A stretch of DNA of 64,000 bases, taken from assembly GCF_024643285.1 (NCBI RefSeq), contig NZ_JAMSLW010000001.1:186001-250000 (forward strand), read 5' to 3'. The notes under the pieces are model-generated. The model was given only the letters and a program-made list of their open reading frames with translations. It did not search any database and was not told the origin of the DNA. Of this stretch, positions 8,711 to 16,945 are shown one piece after another. The position numbers were made by a program, and so were the translations under genes. Each line of letters begins with the position of its first letter. Positions within the stretch are counted from its first letter, which is position 1. The DNA is from Parapedobacter lycopersici (GTDB lineage: Bacteria > Bacteroidota > Bacteroidia > Sphingobacteriales > Sphingobacteriaceae).

Positions 8711-9459
8711 TGGAAAAAGTGAAGGTTTCAGCGGTATCTTATACGAATACTTTACCGTTTATTTATGGGTTACAGCATTCGGATGTGATGCAGCACATTG
8801 ACCTTGCGCTTGATGTACCCAGTGAATGCGCACGCAAATTAATCGATGGCCGTGCCGACCTCGGCATCGTGCCGGTGGCAGCTTTACTGGATATCCCGTA
8901 TCCCCATATTGTTTCTGATTTTTGCCTGGGGGCCTCCGGACCGGTTAATTCCGTGTTTATTTTCAGTGAAATGCCCATTGAAGAGATTCGTTCCATTCGA
9001 TTGGATGCGCAGTCGCGGACATCAAATGGCCTGGCGCAGGTACTGCTCCGGCATTATTGGAAAAGGGAGGTGCTCGTAGTGAACCAGGGTGAGGCAGATG
9101 CCTATGTGGAGATAGGCGACCGCACATTCGGGAAAAGGAATTTACATCCTTACGCCTACGACCTGTCGTTGTACTGGGAAAAATTTACGGGATTGCCCTT
9201 TGCATTTGCCGTTTGGACGGCGAACCGGGCATTGCCCGATTCATTTATTCAACTGTTCAATAAGGCGTTGGCATATGGTGTGGATCACCGGGAAACCGTT
9301 ATCGACCAACTGCCTCCGAGACTCGATTTTGATTACCGACATTACCTGATGGAGTGTATTGATTATCAGTACGATCAAGCTAAAAATGAAGCCGTTACAT
9401 TGTATTTGAAGCTATTGAAGTCATTGAAAAATATTCCAGTGGCAAATAAAACAATCTGA
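8710..9459 (+). CDS. mqnA: Chorismate dehydratase
   Basis: 249 residues. MqnA dehydrates chorismate to 3-[(1-carboxyvinyl)oxy]benzoate, the first step of the futalosine menaquinone route. The periplasmic-binding-protein-like fold is recognisable from VSAVSYTNTLPFIYGL at the start, RADLGIVPVAAL, SDFCLGASGPVNSV and RTSNGLAQVLL, which are MqnA/MqnD signatures; FAVWTANRALP near residue 175 is typical of MqnA. The ATG overlaps the stop of the phosphatase gene. With mqnE it supplies two of the five pathway enzymes; mqnB, mqnC and mqnD are not in the window. Confidence 0.92.
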   Translation: MEKVKVSAVSYTNTLPFIYGLQHSDVMQHIDLALDVPSECARKLIDGRADLGIVPVAALLDIPYPHIVSDFCLGASGPVNSVFIFSEMPIEEIRSIRLDAQSRTSNGLAQVLLRHYWKREVLVVNQGEADAYVEIGDRTFGKRNLHPYAYDLSLYWEKFTGLPFAFAVWTANRALPDSFIQLFNKALAYGVDHRETVIDQLPPRLDFDYRHYLMECIDYQYDQAKNEAVTLYLKLLKSLKNIPVANKTI

Positions 9460-9578
9460 TCGCGGAAACTGTATTATAATAACCGACTTTAACTTAACAG
9501 CCCGAATGTTTTATCAGACGTAATTTATCCAAATGAATCCGGCAGGATTGAATAATCAGCTAACACGACGCCATGCTC

Positions 9579-9613
9579 ATTTTACCGTAAAGCAGCTGGG
9601 CGTGAAGTAAAAT
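9579..9613. promoter_or_regulatory. Possible operator upstream of the MarR-family gene
   Basis: The palindrome TTTACCGTAAA (9581-9591) lies inside a wider inverted repeat, ATTTTAC (9579-9585) and GTAAAAT (9607-9613). The second arm ends seven bases before the ATG of the MarR-type gene, a position suited to autorepression. Function is inferred from position and symmetry alone. Confidence 0.35.
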
Positions 9614-9619
9614 AAGCAG

Positions 9620-10078
9620 ATGAAAATCGAGGAAGAAATCAAAACGGACAAATTCGTCAACGAGCAGCACAGGGCTACGGTAAACATTGTATTTACAAGT
9701 AACTGGATTAGCCATATCCTGGAAGAAAGGGCCGGAGAAGAACAAATAACCCTCCAGCAGTTTAATGTATTGCGGATATTGCGGGGCCGGCATCCCAAGC
9801 CGGCGACCAATAACTTGCTTAAAGAACGGATGATTGACAAAATGCCGGATATCTCCCGGATTATTGATCGTTTGGTAGTTAAGGGGCTTGTCTCCAGGGG
9901 GCGGTGTGATACCGACCGCAGGGCAGTGGACGTCCGGATTACACCGAAGGGATTAGCTGTGCTAAACAGACTGGATGAGCGGATGCTGATGATGGATATG
10001 CTTCATAGGATGACGGATGAAGAATGCCGGCAACTTAATGAGTTGCTCGACAAAATGCGGGAAACAGCCATTGGGTAA
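9620..10078 (+). CDS. MarR family transcriptional regulator
   Basis: 152 residues. A winged helix-turn-helix is centred at about 55-120, with QFNVLRILRG, NNLLKERMIDKMPDISRIIDRLVVKGL and the wing RCDTDRRAVDVRIT, whose DxRxxxVxIT pattern is diagnostic of MarR proteins. Such proteins bind palindromic sites as dimers and usually respond to small ligands or oxidants. It stands alone, 160 bases after mqnA, and is convergent with the ZIP gene (7-base gap). The likely operator is the inverted repeat just upstream; the ligand and regulon are unknown. Confidence 0.9.
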   Translation: MKIEEEIKTDKFVNEQHRATVNIVFTSNWISHILEERAGEEQITLQQFNVLRILRGRHPKPATNNLLKERMIDKMPDISRIIDRLVVKGLVSRGRCDTDRRAVDVRITPKGLAVLNRLDERMLMMDMLHRMTDEECRQLNELLDKMRETAIG

Positions 10079-10085
10079 AGAACTA

Positions 10086-10838
10086 TCAATGCCTATGTCC
10101 GCCGGAATTTATTAGAAAGTTTGCCAGCGCCACCATGATTCCCAAGACAACCGCAATCATCTTCCGGCGGTTAAATTTATGATGATCTGCAGAACCTGAT
10201 TCGAAGAGGATCGTGGTGGAAATATGGAGGAATACACCAATAACCATCGCCATGATCCGGTCGAAATAGCGTTCAATGTTGCCGATACCCCCAGAACTGA
10301 TTCCCTTGCTGAGCAGGAATCCGAGTGGCGTCATAATTGAAAACAGAATCAGTAAAAGAATGATCCCCCGTTTGGAAAGCGATGTATGTATTAACAGGCT
10401 TCCCAAAGCGAAAGCTGCAGGTACGTGATGGAGCGCAATACCAAATACCAATTCATTTTGATGGCGTGCGGCCAATGGCATGCCCTCCAGTAGCGCATGC
10501 AGGCATAAACTGAGCATGATACCCAACGGAAAAACATTGCGGCGGCTCTCATGTGTGTGGTGCAGGTGTCCATGCTCTACACCGTGAGAAAACTGCTCCA
10601 ACACGAGCTGGAAAAAGAAACCCGTTAAAACATAGATGCCAATGGTTTCCCGCGGTTCGCCCGGCGTATAATATACATGAGGGAATAAATCCAGTACTGT
10701 GATGGAAAACAGGTAGGCCCCTGTAAACGAAAGAACCAATTTCAGTGTGTTGGTGTTATCACGCTTTACGAAAAACACAGCGATCCCGCTGGCAAATGCG
10801 GAAGCAAACAATAGGGCAAAAATGGAAAAGTCGTTCAT
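10086..10838 (-). CDS. ZIP family divalent metal transporter
   Basis: 250 residues with about eight hydrophobic segments. A histidine-rich cytoplasmic loop (HGVEHGHLHHTHE, near 95-107) is followed by the TM4 motif HALLEGMPLA and the TM5 motif HHVPAAFALG, the metal-site segments of ZIP transporters that import Zn, Fe or Mn. It shares four bases with the upstream PAP2 gene (start at 10838, PAP2 stop at 10835), indicating translational coupling. No Zur or Fur box was identified. Metal specificity cannot be told from the sequence. Confidence 0.9.
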   Translation of the reverse strand: MNDFSIFALLFASAFASGIAVFFVKRDNTNTLKLVLSFTGAYLFSITVLDLFPHVYYTPGEPRETIGIYVLTGFFFQLVLEQFSHGVEHGHLHHTHESRRNVFPLGIMLSLCLHALLEGMPLAARHQNELVFGIALHHVPAAFALGSLLIHTSLSKRGIILLLILFSIMTPLGFLLSKGISSGGIGNIERYFDRIMAMVIGVFLHISTTILFESGSADHHKFNRRKMIAVVLGIMVALANFLINSGGHRH

Positions 10839-11419
10839 GCAGGTGTTTTTACCAGGGTTAGCCCCGGCTGTAAAAATCGGAAAACCAGTCCTAACAGGTA
10901 GCCAATGAGCGATCCTAATAATGCACCGCTGATAATATCCAATGGATAGTGTACTCCAACGTAGACCTGTGCAAAACTAATGATGGCGGCCCATACCAGG
11001 CCGATCCATAGAATAGGCTTCCATCGTCGGTAAAATACCATAATCAGAAATACGGCAATCGCGAAATGATTGGTTGCATGGGAAGATGTGAAACTGTATC
11101 CGCTTCCGCACCGCACACGTACGTTAACCAATTCCTTGAACTCGATATCATTGCAGGGACGTACCCGCTGCACGGACTTTTTAATGACGGATGAAGAGGT
11201 GAAATCGGAAATCCCGAAAGTGACCAGCGTAAAAAGCACCACCAGAATACCCTGCTTCCCATAATTCTTCACACAAAAAATAATAATAAACAAGTATAGC
11301 GGTGCCCAAGTATACCGATTGCGTAAAATGGGCATTAGCCAGTCAAAAAACACATTACTGAGCCCCTGGTTGATACTGAGGAAGGCCTCCTGATCCAATG
11401 AGACAAGCTGGTCAATCAT
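10835..11419 (-). CDS. PAP2 family membrane phosphatase
   Basis: 194 residues with about five membrane segments. The three phosphatase motifs are recognisable: KKSVQRVRP (KX6RP), SSHATNH in place of PSGH, and AQVYVGVHYPLDI in place of SRX5HX3D, so the usual Arg of motif 3 is Gln here. Substrates in this family include undecaprenyl pyrophosphate, phosphatidic acid and lipid A phosphates. The Ser-Ser-His form is common in undecaprenyl-PP and lipid A phosphatases. First gene of a two-gene unit with the ZIP transporter. A -7 element TATATTTG lies upstream at 11469-11476. Confidence 0.9.
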   Translation of the reverse strand: MIDQLVSLDQEAFLSINQGLSNVFFDWLMPILRNRYTWAPLYLFIIIFCVKNYGKQGILVVLFTLVTFGISDFTSSSVIKKSVQRVRPCNDIEFKELVNVRVRCGSGYSFTSSHATNHFAIAVFLIMVFYRRWKPILWIGLVWAAIISFAQVYVGVHYPLDIISGALLGSLIGYLLGLVFRFLQPGLTLVKTPA

Positions 11420-11468
11420 GTTGAATAGCTAATAAGTTGATAGTCATACAGTGATGAGATCCGATGCG

Positions 11469-11476
11469 CAAATATA
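11469..11476 (-). promoter_or_regulatory. -7 promoter element of the PAP2-ZIP unit
   Basis: On the minus strand this reads TATATTTG, a perfect TAnnTTTG match, 50 bases before the PAP2 ATG. No convincing -33 element accompanies it. Confidence 0.45.
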
Positions 11477-11648
11477 GTGCTTTATTGCTTATGTATATGT
11501 CGCGGGATAAAATCCTGTTGATTATAATTGAAACAATGTTGCAACAAATATAGGTATATATCCCGGATTTCCAACAAAGCGGAAAAGAGTTAGGCATGGA
11601 AGGGAGAGATTCCTTATTTTTACCACCCTACTGCAAAGACAAATCATT

Positions 11649-13031
11649 ATGACACTTATCAAATCCATTTCAGGTATCCGGGGCACTATCGGAGGAAAAC
11701 CCGGAGAAGCACTTACTCCCATTGATGTTGTAAAATTTACCGCGGCATTCGGATCATTCATTAAACAGCGATCCGGTATTAACAGAATCGTCGTTGGGCG
11801 TGATGCACGAATATCGGGGGAGATGGTACGTAACCTGGTGGTTGGCACATTACAAAGTATCGGGATGGATGTAATTGACCTGGGTTTATCTACAACACCC
11901 ACGGTTGAAATTGCAGTACCCGGTGAGCGGGCAGGTGGGGGAATTATCCTGACTGCAAGCCATAATCCGGCGCAATGGAATGCATTGAAGCTGCTTAATG
12001 GGGAAGGGGAGTTTATTAACGATGAAGAGGGGAAGCAGGTGTTGGAGATGGCTGAAAATTTTGAATTTAGTTTCGCTGACGTGGAAAGCCTCGGACAGGT
12101 CCTTTACGACGATACTTACCTGCAAAAACATATCGACCAGGTACTGGCCCTCGAATTGGTGGACGTGGAGGCGGTCCGGAAGGCTAACTTTAACATAGCG
12201 GTGGACGCCGTTAACTCAACCGGAGGGATTTTCGTTCCGGCTTTACTGGAGGCGTTGGGCGTAACGAATATCCATAAAATCCATTGCCTGCCCGATGGGC
12301 ATTTTGCCCATAACCCCGAGCCATTGGCCGAGAACCTGACGGACCTGTCGGCATTGGTTATCGAACAGGGAGCCGACCTGGGCATTGCAGTTGATCCGGA
12401 TGTCGACCGGTTGTGTTTCGTCATGGAAGACGGTAAAATGTTCGGCGAAGAATATACATTGGTCGCTGTCAGCGATTACGTACTCCGGCATACGCCAGGC
12501 GATACGGTATCAAATTTATCCTCTACACGGGCGTTGCGCGACGTGACAATACAGCAGGGTTCTGTGTACCATGCCGCGGCAGTGGGCGAAGTCAATGTGG
12601 TGACCAAAATGAAGGAAGTGAATGCTGTAATAGGAGGCGAAGGCAACGGAGGCGTGATTTATCCGGCTATCCATTATGGTCGTGATGCGCTGGCGGGGAT
12701 CGCCCTGTTTTTAACCCACTTGGCAAAAAGCGGAAAACGGATTTCGGAATTACGGGCGACATACCCGCCGTATTTTATGTCGAAGAATAAAATTACACTT
12801 ACACCCGGACTGGACGTGGATCAACTATTGGCGGCCATGCAGCAACGCTACCGGGAGACTCCCCATAGTACGATTGACGGACTGAAAATCGATTTTGAGG
12901 AGGGTTGGGTACACCTTAGAAAGTCAAATACCGAGCCCATAATCCGGGTTTATTCGGAAGGGCCTACACCGGACCGGGCGGAAGCACTGGCTGGGAAGGT
13001 CATGGAAGAAATCCGGGCAATAGTCGGGTAA
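11649..13031 (+). CDS. glmM: Phosphoglucosamine mutase-type alpha-D-phosphohexomutase
   Basis: 460 residues, all four domains present. Catalytic phosphoserine S104 is in ILTASHNP, the Mg-binding loop is DPDVDR (about 253-258), the sugar-binding loop is GEGNGG, and the phosphate-binding loop is RKSNTEPIIRVY near the C terminus. GlmM converts glucosamine-6-P to glucosamine-1-P for UDP-GlcNAc. The TASHNP motif, the length and Bacteroidota usage favour GlmM, though phosphomannomutase activity is possible. A weak -7 match (TATTTTTA, 11614-11621) precedes the ATG. Single gene, divergent from the PAP2 unit. Confidence 0.88.
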   Translation: MTLIKSISGIRGTIGGKPGEALTPIDVVKFTAAFGSFIKQRSGINRIVVGRDARISGEMVRNLVVGTLQSIGMDVIDLGLSTTPTVEIAVPGERAGGGIILTASHNPAQWNALKLLNGEGEFINDEEGKQVLEMAENFEFSFADVESLGQVLYDDTYLQKHIDQVLALELVDVEAVRKANFNIAVDAVNSTGGIFVPALLEALGVTNIHKIHCLPDGHFAHNPEPLAENLTDLSALVIEQGADLGIAVDPDVDRLCFVMEDGKMFGEEYTLVAVSDYVLRHTPGDTVSNLSSTRALRDVTIQQGSVYHAAAVGEVNVVTKMKEVNAVIGGEGNGGVIYPAIHYGRDALAGIALFLTHLAKSGKRISELRATYPPYFMSKNKITLTPGLDVDQLLAAMQQRYRETPHSTIDGLKIDFEEGWVHLRKSNTEPIIRVYSEGPTPDRAEALAGKVMEEIRAIVG

Positions 13032-13113
13032 CCGCCCACTCAGACCGGACCGGGAACGATGTGTCGGATTTAAATAACAGGTGAATTGTTCGTATCTTGC
13101 CATAACCTTGTTT

Positions 13114-14562
13114 ATGAGCGATATGAACAAACATCAGATTGGCGTTTCGTCCGAAACGGGTAAGCTGCGGAGGGTGTTAATCCACAGTCCCGATAGCGGC
13201 TTGGGGAGGGTGGTGCCCTCCAAAGCGCAGGATTGGTTATTTGAGGATATTGTACACCTCGATACAATCCGTAGGCAAGAATATGACTATTATGTAAAAC
13301 TCCTGCTCTATTTTTTGGATCCTGATAAAATCAGGGGTCGGCTGGCTGAAATCGATGACACAGCTCACCGACGGAATTTTTATAAACCGGAGCATACTGA
13401 TTTTTATCGTTCATCCTATGTGGTTGAATTGCAGGTGCTACTGCAAGAAATACTTGACGATCATACGATAAGAAGCCAGCTGGTTGCTGCTGTATGTGCA
13501 CTTGAGGCTTGCAGCTACAAAATTCAACAGGAATTGATGACCTATAATCCTGCTGCACTGGCCCGTGTATTCTTCAGTGGTACATACAACGAACGGACGA
13601 TGATTTTTCCGCCGATTCCCAATTTTATCTTTACCCGTGACATTGGCATTGTCATCAACGATCATATTCTGCTTAATAAACCCATGAAGGAGGCCCGCAA
13701 GCGGGAGGCACTGATTGCGAAGTATATCTTTTTTCACCACCCTTATTTTTCGGCCTGGCGGGCCAATATCATCGAACTGACCGACACGCAGCACCATTTT
13801 CTGTTACCAAGTGATACCGATATGGAAAAAGTGACCCTTGAAGGCGGAGACGTCATGGTCATTAGTAAGCACCACGTACTGATTGGGATCAGCGAACGAA
13901 CCAGTAGGGAAGCGGCTGTCCAGGCCATCCGTTGTTTGTTTGACAAGGGGGTAATAAATAAGGCTAGCGTGATAAAAATTCCCAACAGAAGGGATTATAT
14001 GCATATTGACACCGTCTTTACCCAGATAAAAAAGGATACCTGGGTAATGCTGGGTGATTTTTCCAACGCCCGTATCAAAGGTTCGCAAAAAGATGAATTA
14101 CGCGGAGTATTGAACATAACACCTAATCTGACGGAACAAGTTGAAATCATACAATTTGAACACGGAAACGAAGCAACTCCCAAGTATTTCGATACCTTGG
14201 AAGACCTGCTTCGGGATATTAGTGTAACAGACTTGAATTGTCCTGCAACAGACGTGCAAATCATCCTTTCGGGAAATGATACATTCCCGTATAACGCACG
14301 TGAACAATGGACGGACAGTTGCAATCTGCTGGCGCTGCGGGAAGGCGTGGTATTGGGATATGACCGAAATGACCGTACAATTGAAGCTTTTAGGAACGCT
14401 GGCTTTGCGATAGTGGATGTCAAAGATTTAATCTCCGCTTTTGAAACCGGAACCCAGCAACCCGAAAAACTGAATGATACACTGATCCTTATGCCCTCTG
14501 CTGAATTATCGCGTGCGCGGGGTGGATTCCACTGCATGAGCATGCCTTTGTTACGTGACTAA
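13114..14562 (+). CDS. Arginine deiminase family protein
   Basis: 482 residues from ATG 13114 (ATG 13123 and GTG 13081 are alternatives). It belongs to the guanidine-modifying enzyme superfamily: SETGKLRRVLIHSP near the N terminus, FTRDIG, the acidic GGDV segment, MHIDTVF with the catalytic His, and the nucleophile C474 in GGFHCMSMP. Arginine deiminase releases ammonia from arginine to give citrulline. It is some 70 residues longer than typical ArcA, with an extra region around residues 60-160, so it belongs to the longer Bacteroidota subgroup and the substrate is less certain. It is followed after 9 bases by ctlX, which would consume its product. Confidence 0.85.
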   Translation: MSDMNKHQIGVSSETGKLRRVLIHSPDSGLGRVVPSKAQDWLFEDIVHLDTIRRQEYDYYVKLLLYFLDPDKIRGRLAEIDDTAHRRNFYKPEHTDFYRSSYVVELQVLLQEILDDHTIRSQLVAAVCALEACSYKIQQELMTYNPAALARVFFSGTYNERTMIFPPIPNFIFTRDIGIVINDHILLNKPMKEARKREALIAKYIFFHHPYFSAWRANIIELTDTQHHFLLPSDTDMEKVTLEGGDVMVISKHHVLIGISERTSREAAVQAIRCLFDKGVINKASVIKIPNRRDYMHIDTVFTQIKKDTWVMLGDFSNARIKGSQKDELRGVLNITPNLTEQVEIIQFEHGNEATPKYFDTLEDLLRDISVTDLNCPATDVQIILSGNDTFPYNAREQWTDSCNLLALREGVVLGYDRNDRTIEAFRNAGFAIVDVKDLISAFETGTQQPEKLNDTLILMPSAELSRARGGFHCMSMPLLRD

Positions 14563-14571
14563 AAAACGAAA

Positions 14572-15483
14572 ATGACAATACTGATGATTCGCCCGGCGCA
14601 TTTCGAGTATAACCCGCAGACTGCGGTAAACAATGCGTTTCAGCAAAAGGGACTGCAGCACAGTGTACACGTGGATGCAGTGGCAGAATTTGATCATTTT
14701 GTTGAAGTGCTGCGGCAATACGATATCGATGTGCTGGTGGTACAGGATACTGAAATACCGCATACACCGGACAGCATATTCCCGAATAACTGGATTTCAT
14801 TCCACCGCGATGGAACAGTGGTACTTTACCCCATGTTTGCCCGGAATAGGCGATCGGAACGCAAACAGGCAGTCTTTAACGCGCTTAACCAGCACTTTGT
14901 CATCAAACAAACCATTGATTATACACATTGCGAGGAAAATGACCGGTTTTTGGAAGGGACCGGCAGTTTTGTCCTGGACCGGGATAATCACGTTGCCTTT
15001 GCTGCACGTTCACCGCGGACAGACGATGCCTTGTTTGAGGAGTTCTGTAAGCAAATGGGCTATAGGCCGGTTCTTTTTTCGTCGTTTGATACATCGGGAA
15101 GGCCAATATACCACACGAATGTTATGTTATGCGTGGCTGACCGTTATGCAGTCATTAATTTGACGAGCATTCCGGAACATGAACGCGCACTGGTACGGGA
15201 AGAACTGGAAAACATAGGTAAAACGATAATACTGATTACTCCTGTGCAGATGCGACAGTTTGCGGGTAATATGCTGCAGGTGAGGGACAGACACGGGAAG
15301 CCATATCTTGTGCTTTCTTCCCGTGCTTACCGTGCACTGTTGCCCGAGCAGGTATCCCGATTGGCGTCTTATAATCCGATTATCCATGTATCACTGGACA
15401 CGATTGAGGAAAATGGCGGGGGCAGCGCGCGCTGCATGATGGCCGAGGTGTTTCTGCCCGTAAAACCAATGACAAATCTGTAA
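14572..15483 (+). CDS. ctlX: Citrulline hydrolase-like protein (CtlX family)
   Basis: 303 residues of the same penta-bladed guanidine-modifying fold. MIRPAHFEYNPQT at the start, PDSIFPNNW, FLEGTGSFVLDR (acidic substrate-binding residues), HTNVMLC (catalytic His) and the terminal nucleophile C288 in GGGSARCMMAE match CtlX. In Francisella CtlX hydrolyses citrulline to ornithine, CO2 and ammonia. Immediate tandem placement after an arginine deiminase supports a two-step arginine-to-ornithine route with no need for ornithine carbamoyltransferase or carbamate kinase, neither of which is nearby. Dimethylargininase-type activity is the main alternative. Confidence 0.87.
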   Translation: MTILMIRPAHFEYNPQTAVNNAFQQKGLQHSVHVDAVAEFDHFVEVLRQYDIDVLVVQDTEIPHTPDSIFPNNWISFHRDGTVVLYPMFARNRRSERKQAVFNALNQHFVIKQTIDYTHCEENDRFLEGTGSFVLDRDNHVAFAARSPRTDDALFEEFCKQMGYRPVLFSSFDTSGRPIYHTNVMLCVADRYAVINLTSIPEHERALVREELENIGKTIILITPVQMRQFAGNMLQVRDRHGKPYLVLSSRAYRALLPEQVSRLASYNPIIHVSLDTIEENGGGSARCMMAEVFLPVKPMTNL

Positions 15484-15493
15484 TTTCATTGCT

Positions 15494-16939
15494 ATGTGTC
15501 AAGTTAATAATACACCAATTCGCTGCCGATCCATTACCAGGACGGTATGCGGGGTCTTCTGCTTGTTGCTCCTCCTGGGGCATGGCCCGCGGACAGTTGC
15601 GCAGCAGAAATGGCCGTACAGCCCGCTTACCCTATCAACGAATAGACATTATCTGCAGCACGCTGATGGCACCCCTTTTTTCTGGCTGGGTGATACGGCC
15701 TGGGAGCTTTTTCACCGACTCACCCGGGAAGAGATTACCCGGTACCTGGATAACCGGGAATCGAAAGGGTTTAATGTAATTCAGGCGGTCATACTGGCCG
15801 AAATGGACGGTCCACGTGCACCCAATCGCTATGGAGATCTTCCATTAGAAAACCTGGATCCGGAGCGACCCAATGCATCTTATTTTAAGCTGGTCGATTG
15901 GGTCGTTACGCAGGCAAAGCAGCGGGGCATGTATGTCAGCCTTTTGCCCACCTGGGGCGACAAGGTACTCCGACTATGGGGTCAGGGTCCTGAAATATTC
16001 AATGAAGTCAATGCATACCACTATGGTTATTTTCTCGGCGAACGGTACAAACGCTTCCCTAATATCATCTGGATGGTCGGGGGTGACCGTCCTGCTACGA
16101 CGGACTCCATTGATCGCCGGCCGGTATGGCGGGCCATGGTGAAGGGTATTCGAGAGGGAGGCGGGACTGATGCCTTGGTGACCTATCATCCGGCCGGCGA
16201 ATCATCCTCTACTAAATTCTGGGGGGACGAGCAGCTGCTTGATTTTCATACGTTGCAGTCGGGACACCGTAAGCGGGACCTGCCGGTTTGGGAAATGATT
16301 CAGCATGATTTTAACCGGATTCCGGCAACTCCGATTTTGGATGCGGAACCCAATTATGAAGACCATGCCATCAACTGGAAAGCGGAAAACGGTTATTTTA
16401 CCGATTATGATGTGCGGAAACAAGCCTACCGATCGGTATTTGCCGGTGGGACCGGTGTAACTTATGGTAATCATGCCATCTGGCAATTTTACCAACCAGG
16501 CTTTGCACCCGTTACGGACGTCGACCGCTTTTGGACAGCGGCGCTGGATAGGCCCGGGGCCTCCCAGATGATTTACCTGAAAGAACTGGTGCTCTCAAGG
16601 CCAGCATTAACGCGTGTGCCGGATCAAGCCATAATCCGGAAAGGGCAGGGGGCAGCCGGGGAGTACATCACGGCATACCGTGATGAAGCGGGTACGTATG
16701 CGATGTTGTACTTGCCGGTAGGTAAACGGGTGGTTGTCGGGACGGGATGGTGCAGTGCGGCTGAACTGACCGGCTGGTGGTATAATCCACGTAACGGCGA
16801 CGCACAGTTAATAGGCAAGCTGAACAGGCAAGATCAACTTGCATTCACTGCGCCTACACAGGGTAATGGAAATGACTGGGTACTCGTACTGGAAAATGCG
16901 CAGACATATCGCGCTGCACCGGGAAGCAGTCCCAAATAA
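15494..16939 (+). CDS. Secreted GH140-like glycosidase (DUF4038 plus collagen-binding-like C-terminal domain)
   Basis: 481 residues with a signal peptide (hydrophobic 18-31, probable cleavage after TVAQ near 36). The TIM-barrel DUF4038 region begins with HADGTPFFWLGDTAWELFHRL and includes MDGPRAPNRYGD, LPTWGDK, WMVGGDRPA and AEPNYEDH; a small beta domain (PF12904-like) occupies about 390-475 with WYNPRNGDAQLIG. The GH140 archetype is an apiosidase acting on rhamnogalacturonan II; related DUF4038 proteins have other or unknown specificities, so the substrate is not assigned. It follows ctlX by 10 bases but is functionally unrelated, and ends 6 bases from the convergent desaturase gene. Confidence 0.85.
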   Translation: MCQVNNTPIRCRSITRTVCGVFCLLLLLGHGPRTVAQQKWPYSPLTLSTNRHYLQHADGTPFFWLGDTAWELFHRLTREEITRYLDNRESKGFNVIQAVILAEMDGPRAPNRYGDLPLENLDPERPNASYFKLVDWVVTQAKQRGMYVSLLPTWGDKVLRLWGQGPEIFNEVNAYHYGYFLGERYKRFPNIIWMVGGDRPATTDSIDRRPVWRAMVKGIREGGGTDALVTYHPAGESSSTKFWGDEQLLDFHTLQSGHRKRDLPVWEMIQHDFNRIPATPILDAEPNYEDHAINWKAENGYFTDYDVRKQAYRSVFAGGTGVTYGNHAIWQFYQPGFAPVTDVDRFWTAALDRPGASQMIYLKELVLSRPALTRVPDQAIIRKGQGAAGEYITAYRDEAGTYAMLYLPVGKRVVVGTGWCSAAELTGWWYNPRNGDAQLIGKLNRQDQLAFTAPTQGNGNDWVLVLENAQTYRAAPGSSPK

Positions 16940-16945
16940 TAGTGA

